Shown: positions 6,377 through 10,308 of the stretch, piece by piece
How positions within the stretch are numbered: the first letter of the stretch is position 1
Layout of the letters: each line of letters opens with the position of its first letter
Assembly (NCBI GenBank): GCA_900545225.1
Contig: UQXZ01000021.1
Location: 1-10,308 of the forward strand
Direction: 5' to 3'
DNA from: an uncultured Eubacteriales bacterium
GTDB lineage: Bacteria > Bacillota > Clostridia > Lachnospirales > Lachnospiraceae
DNA: 10,308 bases
Program-made: the position numbers and the translations under genes
Notes under the pieces: generated by a model
Database searches by the model: none
Told to the model about the DNA's origin: nothing
The model's input: only the letters and a program-made list of their open reading frames with translations

Positions 6377-7317
6377 TGGAGAATACTCTTATAAAAGTAA
6401 GTAATATATCTAAACATTTTCCGCTTTCAAAAAGAGAATATTTAACAGCGGTAAATGAAGTATCTCTGGATATAAAACAGGGGGACATTATCGGAGTTGT
6501 AGGTGAGTCCGGATGTGGCAAAACTACATTGGGAAAGCTCGTTCTTAATTTAGAAACAGCAGATGAGGGAGATGTGTTCTATAAGGATACATTAATAAGC
6601 AACCTGAATTTTAAAAAAATGAAGCCCTACAGAAAGTACATGCAGATGATTTTCCAGAACACGGGAGATGCATTTGATCCATATATGAGTGTAAGACAGA
6701 TATTACGCGAATCAATTGATAACTTTAACATGGGAAAAGATATTGATGTGGAAAAAACACTTGTGTCCATTATGGAGGATGTAGGCTTAAGCGAAGAACA
6801 TTTAAACAGGTATCCTGAAGAATTGTCAGGTGGACAGAGGCAGAGAGTGGGAATAGCAAGAGCTCTTGTTACTAATCCAGAATTCATAGTGTGTGATGAA
6901 GCGGTATCTAATCTGGATTATTCCATAAGAAATAAAGTTCTTGATCTGCTTATTAAGCTTAGAGAAGAGAGAAATCTGACATACATGTTTATTTCTCATG
7001 ATATTACGGCGGTTAATTACATTTGCCAGAAGGTAATTGTAATGTATGCGGGAACAATTATGGAGATTATACCTAATCTGAAAAATGAAGATGATATTAA
7101 ACATCCATATACCAAAGCGCTTATTGCAGCGAAACTCAGGGCTGATCCATACGATAGAAGAGCTAACAGGATTCTGTTTTTGACAGAGGAAAAACCTCAG
7201 GGAACGGGATGTCCATTCTATTCAAGATGTCTTGAAGGAACCGAAAAATGCAGGGATTGTGCACCGGAACTTAAAAGTATAGGCGAAAATCACTATACAG
7301 CCTGTCATTATCATTAA
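6376..7317 (+). CDS. Opp/Dpp/Nik-type ABC transporter ATPase with Cys-rich C-terminal domain
   Basis: This is the second nucleotide-binding subunit, probably forming a heterodimer with the ATPase half of the upstream fusion. It has Walker A GESGCGKTT (43-51), Q-loop Gln94, signature LSGGQRQR (150-157), Walker B IVCDE (171-175), D-loop region SNLD (178-181) and switch His208. The usual DEP after Walker B is DEA here, a mild change with the catalytic Glu kept. From about residue 243 it carries the Opp/Dpp C-terminal domain: HPYTKALI, then GCPFYSRC, then a C-x2-C and a final AC-H (Cys279, 285, 292, 295 and 310). In some Dpp-type ATPases comparable cysteines bind an Fe-S cluster. The length of 313 residues is normal. 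GGAGGCGG lies just before the start, which overlaps the previous stop codon by one base. The role is NikE/OppF-like; the substrate is not visible here. Confidence 0.93.
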   Translation: MENTLIKVSNISKHFPLSKREYLTAVNEVSLDIKQGDIIGVVGESGCGKTTLGKLVLNLETADEGDVFYKDTLISNLNFKKMKPYRKYMQMIFQNTGDAFDPYMSVRQILRESIDNFNMGKDIDVEKTLVSIMEDVGLSEEHLNRYPEELSGGQRQRVGIARALVTNPEFIVCDEAVSNLDYSIRNKVLDLLIKLREERNLTYMFISHDITAVNYICQKVIVMYAGTIMEIIPNLKNEDDIKHPYTKALIAAKLRADPYDRRANRILFLTEEKPQGTGCPFYSRCLEGTEKCRDCAPELKSIGENHYTACHYH

Positions 7318-7339
7318 GTTGTCAGGCTTTAAGGAGGTG
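7299..7339 (+). other. short hairpin and orphan Shine-Dalgarno sequence between ATPase and binding-protein genes
   Basis: AGCCTGtCA (7299-7307) can pair with TGtCAGGCT (7320-7328) with one mismatch, forming a hairpin that spans the ATPase stop codon. It is followed at once by TAAGGAGGTG (7330-7339), a full complement of the usual 16S rRNA anti-Shine-Dalgarno tail. No open frame follows: GTG at 7342 meets TAA after one more codon, and GTG at 7340 gives only seven codons. The binding protein begins 85 nt further on with its own ribosome site. The hairpin may stabilise or partly end the upstream message and so let the binding protein be made in excess. Confidence 0.45.
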
Positions 7340-7423
7340 GTGTGGCTTAAACATCGATTTTAAAAGTATAAAAATTTAAAGACAGATATATAAACAATAA
7401 TATTATCAGAGGGAGTGATAGTT

Positions 7424-9061
7424 ATGAAAAAATTCAACTTAAAGAGAAAGTTATTAGCGCTTGGAACATCAACATTAATCCTTGGAGGAGCATTAGCAGG
7501 ATGTGGATCAGGTGGAAATGCGGCAAATAATACAGCAACTGAATCAGGTGAAAAAGAAATTACAGTAGCCATTTACAGAGATGGTGAAATGGATCTTTTA
7601 GATGCAGCTTCATATAAAGGACCTCATGTAATCTACAAAATGCTTTATGAAGGGTTTACTGAAGACGGCGGAAAGGATGGAATAACACCTCTTCTTGCAA
7701 CATCATGGGATGTTTCTGAAGACCAGAAGACATACACATTCCACTTAAGAAAAGGTGTTAAATTTACAGATGGAACTGACTTTAATGCACAGGCAGTAGA
7801 ATTTAATCTTAAGCGTTGGGTTAACAATGACAGACATTCCTCTCTGACATCATATAAAGTTGATGATATAAAAGTAGTAGATGATTATACAATCCAGGTA
7901 ACATTTAACTCGAATGCATATCCAATTCTTACAGAAATGTCATATCCAAGACCTGTAAGATTCTTAAGTCCTGATTCTATCAAGGATAACGGTGAAGTTA
8001 TGGGTGAATTCTCATCACCTGTAGGAACAGGACAGTGGATGCTTGAAAGTTACACTAAGGATGAAGAATTCGTACTTAAGGCTAATCCTGACTATTGGGG
8101 TGAGAAACCAAAGCTTGAGAGAATCAGATTCAAAGTTATAAAGGACGGACAGGCAAGAACAATGGCCCTTAAGAATGGTGAAGTTGATATCATCGGTGGT
8201 GACCTGCTTGGTAAGATTCCAATGGAAGACTTAAAAGATTTGGAAGCATCAGGATTTAACATTAAGAAAATGGACACAATGTGTGCATACTATATATCAT
8301 TTAATCAGTCTGCTGATTTTGCACAGGATGTGAAGGTAAGACAGGCATTAAATTACGCAATAGATAAACAGACAATGGTTGATAATTTATTCTATGGAGA
8401 AGGAAAGGCTGCAAAGGGACTTTACAATTCGGAGCTGGTTCCATATGTAACAGAAGAGAACAGCCCTGGTTATGAATATAATCTTGAAAAAGCTAAGAGC
8501 TTACTTGCGGAAGCCGGTTACACGGATTCTAACGGCAATGGAACACTTGATAAGGATGGCAAGGAATTAGAACTTAGCATTATGTATACAACACAGGAGT
8601 TCCCTGAGTTCCAGACAATGGCAGAATACACTCAGTCACAGCTTCAGCAGGTAGGAATTGGATTATCATTAAATCCTGTAGATACAAATGCATTTAACGA
8701 GCATGAAATGGCAGCAACAGGATATGATCTTATTATTAACAGAACATCATCTGACTCATGGCTTCCGCATGGAGATATGAAGCAGTTATTCTCTCCACTT
8801 AAAACAGCCAATGGAAAAGCTAAATTATGGTTAGACAACACATTAGTTGAGAATATCAATTCTACACTTGTAGCTAAAACAGATAATGAAAGACAGGCTG
8901 GATATGACAAGATTTTCAAGCAGATTAATGATCAGGCATATGTTATTCCTATGTATTATTCTGTAACAGCATTCGCAACTTCAAGCAGAGTGTCTGTATT
9001 AGATCTTGGTGTTAACAACTATGCACCAATCAACTGGACAACATTAGATGTTAAGAATTGA
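7424..9061 (+). CDS. NikA-like extracellular solute-binding lipoprotein (SBP family 5)
   Basis: This is the ligand-capturing subunit of the importer, anchored outside the membrane. A lysine-rich start and hydrophobic stretch lead to the lipobox LAGC, with Cys27 as the lipidated residue. The mature protein is a full-length family 5 binding protein: YTFHLRKGVKFTDG at 104-117, PRPVRF at 175-180, SPVGTGQWML at 198-207, NPDYWGEKP at 221-229, and VRQALNYAIDK at 305-315. The order and wording of these segments follow E. coli NikA closely as I recall it. The NikA pocket segment RTWGAPY corresponds here to RTSSDSW (440-446), so two aromatic pocket positions differ and nickel binding is uncertain. A DSNGNGTLDKDG loop at 368-379 resembles a calcium-binding loop. 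I chose the ATG (545 residues) over the in-frame GTG at 7415 because that GTG falls inside the ribosome site AGAGGGAG (7408-7415). Confidence 0.93.
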   Translation: MKKFNLKRKLLALGTSTLILGGALAGCGSGGNAANNTATESGEKEITVAIYRDGEMDLLDAASYKGPHVIYKMLYEGFTEDGGKDGITPLLATSWDVSEDQKTYTFHLRKGVKFTDGTDFNAQAVEFNLKRWVNNDRHSSLTSYKVDDIKVVDDYTIQVTFNSNAYPILTEMSYPRPVRFLSPDSIKDNGEVMGEFSSPVGTGQWMLESYTKDEEFVLKANPDYWGEKPKLERIRFKVIKDGQARTMALKNGEVDIIGGDLLGKIPMEDLKDLEASGFNIKKMDTMCAYYISFNQSADFAQDVKVRQALNYAIDKQTMVDNLFYGEGKAAKGLYNSELVPYVTEENSPGYEYNLEKAKSLLAEAGYTDSNGNGTLDKDGKELELSIMYTTQEFPEFQTMAEYTQSQLQQVGIGLSLNPVDTNAFNEHEMAATGYDLIINRTSSDSWLPHGDMKQLFSPLKTANGKAKLWLDNTLVENINSTLVAKTDNERQAGYDKIFKQINDQAYVIPMYYSVTAFATSSRVSVLDLGVNNYAPINWTTLDVKN

Positions 9062-9098
9062 TTATTTTGAAAATTGTAATTAAAAGGGAGAATAATAT

Positions 9099-9854
9099 AT
9101 GGGCAACATTGATCTAGATGAACTTGTTGAGAAAAATTGGACATATGAAGCTAAGGAGTATTCCAACATAGTCAATAAGGAACTTAACAGTGAAATGCCA
9201 GAAGTATGGAGTGCTGTTATTGACGGTGTATTAAGTCATAAAACAGGCTTGGATGTACTTGATATTGGAACCGGACCAGGTTTTTTTCCGATTATAATGT
9301 CAAAACTTGGGCATAGGGTAACCGGAGTGGATTCATCTGTCACTATGTTAGACGAAGCAAAAGAAAATCTAAAAAGAAATAATGTTGAGGCAACTTTGAT
9401 GTGTGAAAGCGCTGATGATCTGCCATTCGAAGCAGAATCATTTGACTGCGTAATAAACAGAAATGTTGCATGGACTCTATCAAGTCCGGAAAAAAGTTAT
9501 CTCGAATGGCTCAGAGTTCTAAAAAAAGGCGGTAAATTAATAATTTTTGACGCAAACTGGAATTATCAGTATTTTGATGAAAAAGTTATGGAAGAGTATA
9601 AAAAAAATGCTGCAGAATATAGATTAAAATTTAGTAACAATGAACTTGATAATCATACAAAAGAGGGTGTAGACTTCAGAACCCAAATGCCTCTGTGTAA
9701 GGTGAAGAGACCTGAATGGGATATGAACTTCTTTATGAAATGTGATATAAGCAAAATTATGTGCGACTTCAATATATATAAGTATGTATGGGACGATGCA
9801 AGAAAACTTGTATATGGAGCAACCCCAATGTTTATGGTTGTTATTGAAAAGTAA
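9099..9854 (+). CDS. class I SAM-dependent methyltransferase, transporter-associated
   Basis: This 251-residue cytosolic protein has a Rossmann-type methyltransferase core. Motif I is LDIGTGPG (54-61), the acidic ribose-binding residue is Asp78 in VTGVDSS, the next strand region is ADDLPFEAESFDCVIN (105-120), and the post-motif is LKKGGKLIIFD (141-151). The following DANWNYQYFDE and the C-terminal 90 residues should shape the acceptor pocket, which I cannot identify. AAGGGAG (9084-9090) is 8 nt before the ATG. The gene begins 37 nt after the binding-protein stop with no terminator between, so it is probably the last gene of the operon. That placement suggests methylation of the imported compound or of a metal-binding small molecule that the importer retrieves; this is inference only. 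No nicotianamine-synthase or opine-dehydrogenase-like partner is present in the window. Confidence 0.9.
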   Translation: MGNIDLDELVEKNWTYEAKEYSNIVNKELNSEMPEVWSAVIDGVLSHKTGLDVLDIGTGPGFFPIIMSKLGHRVTGVDSSVTMLDEAKENLKRNNVEATLMCESADDLPFEAESFDCVINRNVAWTLSSPEKSYLEWLRVLKKGGKLIIFDANWNYQYFDEKVMEEYKKNAAEYRLKFSNNELDNHTKEGVDFRTQMPLCKVKRPEWDMNFFMKCDISKIMCDFNIYKYVWDDARKLVYGATPMFMVVIEK

Positions 9855-9907
9855 TATTTCAATCATTGTAAAAATAATATTACATTCCAAAGACAAAAAT
9901 ATTTTCC

Positions 9908-10105
9908 AAAAGTATAAACAAAACTAAGTAATAAAAATTGACAAAAGTATAAATTAATAGAACAAACGAATTTAACTCTACGAAATACAAACAACTAAAA
10001 ATAAACCAAACTACACAAAGTATAAACAAAATATACTCCACAAAACATAAACTAATTGAACAAAGTTCATAAAGTATAAACAAACCAAATAAACTAATTA
10101 AGCAG
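9908..10105 (+). repeat. A-rich, G-poor intergenic stretch with degenerate GTATAAACAAA repeats
   Basis: The 263 nt between the methyltransferase stop and the next terminator hold no convincing gene. The plus strand is rich in A with some C, and very poor in G. The motif GTATAAACAAA recurs exactly at 9912-9922, 10020-10030 and 10074-10084. Partial copies are GTATAAA at 9947, CATAAACTAA at 10046 and AATAAACTAA at 10087. Spacing is irregular, about 14-38 nt. A TTGACA hexamer at 9938-9943 has no -10 partner. The stretch could be a long, unstructured 3' untranslated region, a small RNA, or decayed repeat DNA. Confidence 0.5.
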
Positions 10106-10117
10106 ACATTAAAACGG

Positions 10118-10147
10118 AGGGCCGGCTCATTTGAGCCGGCCTTTTTT
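10118..10147 (+). terminator. strong Rho-independent terminator
   Basis: GGCCGGCTC (10120-10128) and GAGCCGGCC (10133-10141) form a perfect 9-bp GC-rich stem with loop ATTT, followed by six T residues (10142-10147). This is the first convincing terminator after the transporter operon, about 265 nt past the methyltransferase stop. It ends either the operon or a separate transcript from the intergenic repeat region, and it shields the tRNA gene from read-through. Confidence 0.93.
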
Positions 10148-10174
10148 GTATAAAAATAATTTAATAAAAAGTTG

Positions 10175-10203
10175 TTGACATTACATTTATATTTTGTTAT
10201 TCT
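10175..10203 (+). promoter_or_regulatory. tRNA-Val promoter
   Basis: A perfect -35 element TTGACA (10175-10180) is followed after 17 nt by TATTCT (10198-10203), with TG one base upstream (extended -10, TGTTATTCT). Transcription would start near 10210, giving a leader of about 25 nt that includes the small hairpin TCGC-ACGGA-GCGA (10211-10223), to be removed by tRNA 5' processing. It is the best sigma-A-type promoter in the window. Confidence 0.8.
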
Positions 10204-10234
10204 TATCAAGTCGCACGGAGCGACAGAAACATAT

Positions 10235-10307
10235 GGGATCATAGCTCAGCTGGGAGAGCATCTGCCTTACAAGCAGAGGGTCATAGGTTCGAGCCCTATT
10301 GGTCCCA
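10235..10307 (+). tRNA. tRNA-Val, anticodon TAC
   Basis: This 73-nt cloverleaf is complete. Acceptor GGGATCA pairs with TGGTCCC (one T-G wobble). The D stem is GCTC/GAGC. The anticodon stem TCTGC/GCAGA encloses loop CTTACAA with anticodon TAC at 10268-10270. The variable loop has 5 nt. The T stem ATAGG/CCTAT encloses TTCGAGC. The discriminator base is A10307. The next base is T, so the CCA end is not encoded and must be added enzymatically. Anticodon UAC reads GUA and, with normal modification, the other valine codons. Only one base follows before the window ends, so a tRNA cluster beyond it cannot be excluded. Confidence 0.97.
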
Positions 10308-10308
10308 T

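Noticed and set aside
7415..7423. GTG at 7415 as the start of the binding-protein gene
   Set aside because: It lies within the Shine-Dalgarno sequence AGAGGGAG. The ATG at 7424 has normal spacing and begins a standard lipoprotein signal peptide.
9938..9955. Perfect TTGACA followed by TATAAA as a promoter for a small RNA
   Set aside because: The two hexamers are only about 5 nt apart, far from the required 16-18 nt, and no other -10-like hexamer occurs at proper spacing.
9880..10242. 120-codon open frame on the minus strand encoding a Phe/Leu/Ile/Tyr-rich hydrophobic protein
   Set aside because: It overlaps the terminator, the tRNA promoter and the tRNA 5' end. Its upstream ribosome-site position would fall inside the tRNA, where I see no such site. 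The hydrophobic composition simply reflects T-rich complement of an A-rich stretch.
10235..10307. tRNA-Val as an attachment site for an integrated element
   Set aside because: No integrase, no direct repeat of the tRNA 3' end and no mobile genes are visible in the window. The right flank is not included, so only the left side could be judged.

Overview
The window looks like a chromosomal segment of an AT-rich, low-GC Gram-positive anaerobe of the Clostridia, most plausibly a Lachnospiraceae-type gut or rumen bacterium. This is inferred from strong AGGAGG-type ribosome binding sites, AGA-dominated arginine codons, a lipoprotein-type solute-binding protein, Fe-S-type PurF and Rho-independent terminators. 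I cannot name the species.

Layout, left to right: (1) purF, complete, on the plus strand, followed by an AT-rich 21-bp hairpin. (2) A Fur/PerR-family regulator reading frame that carries a -1 frameshift near its 3' end. A perfect 24-bp palindrome, a likely autoregulatory operator, lies just upstream of it. (3) A branched bidirectional terminator separating it from a convergent LysR-type regulator on the minus strand. (4) A 296-bp divergent intergenic region with two large inverted repeats and a candidate promoter. (5) A five-gene plus-strand transporter cluster: NikB/DppB-type permease, a NikC-type permease fused to an ATPase, a second Opp/Nik-type ATPase, a NikA-like lipoprotein, and a class I SAM methyltransferase. 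(6) A 260-bp A-rich, G-poor intergenic stretch with degenerate repeats, ending in a strong terminator. (7) A well-formed tRNA-Val(TAC) with its own consensus-like promoter, ending at the right edge.

How the genes fit together: the three membrane and ATPase genes overlap translationally or nearly so. The binding protein and the methyltransferase follow after 106-nt and 37-nt gaps. This makes a complete peptide/nickel-class (PepT) ABC importer in four polypeptides instead of five, plus one accessory enzyme, with a divergently transcribed LysR regulator as the obvious candidate controller. The binding protein resembles E. coli NikA along its length, but the ligand-pocket segment that I recall from NikA is not conserved. 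The cargo could therefore be Ni(II), another metal complex or a small peptide. A methyltransferase at the end of such an operon suggests modification of a metallophore or of the transported compound; that is inference.

Most interesting items: the broken Fur-family gene next to an intact palindromic operator, the NikA-like importer paired with a methyltransferase and LysR control, the permease-ATPase fusion, a perfect anti-16S Shine-Dalgarno sequence with no gene behind it, and the A-rich repeat region with its own strong terminator. No CRISPR array, insertion sequence, defence system or phage gene is visible.
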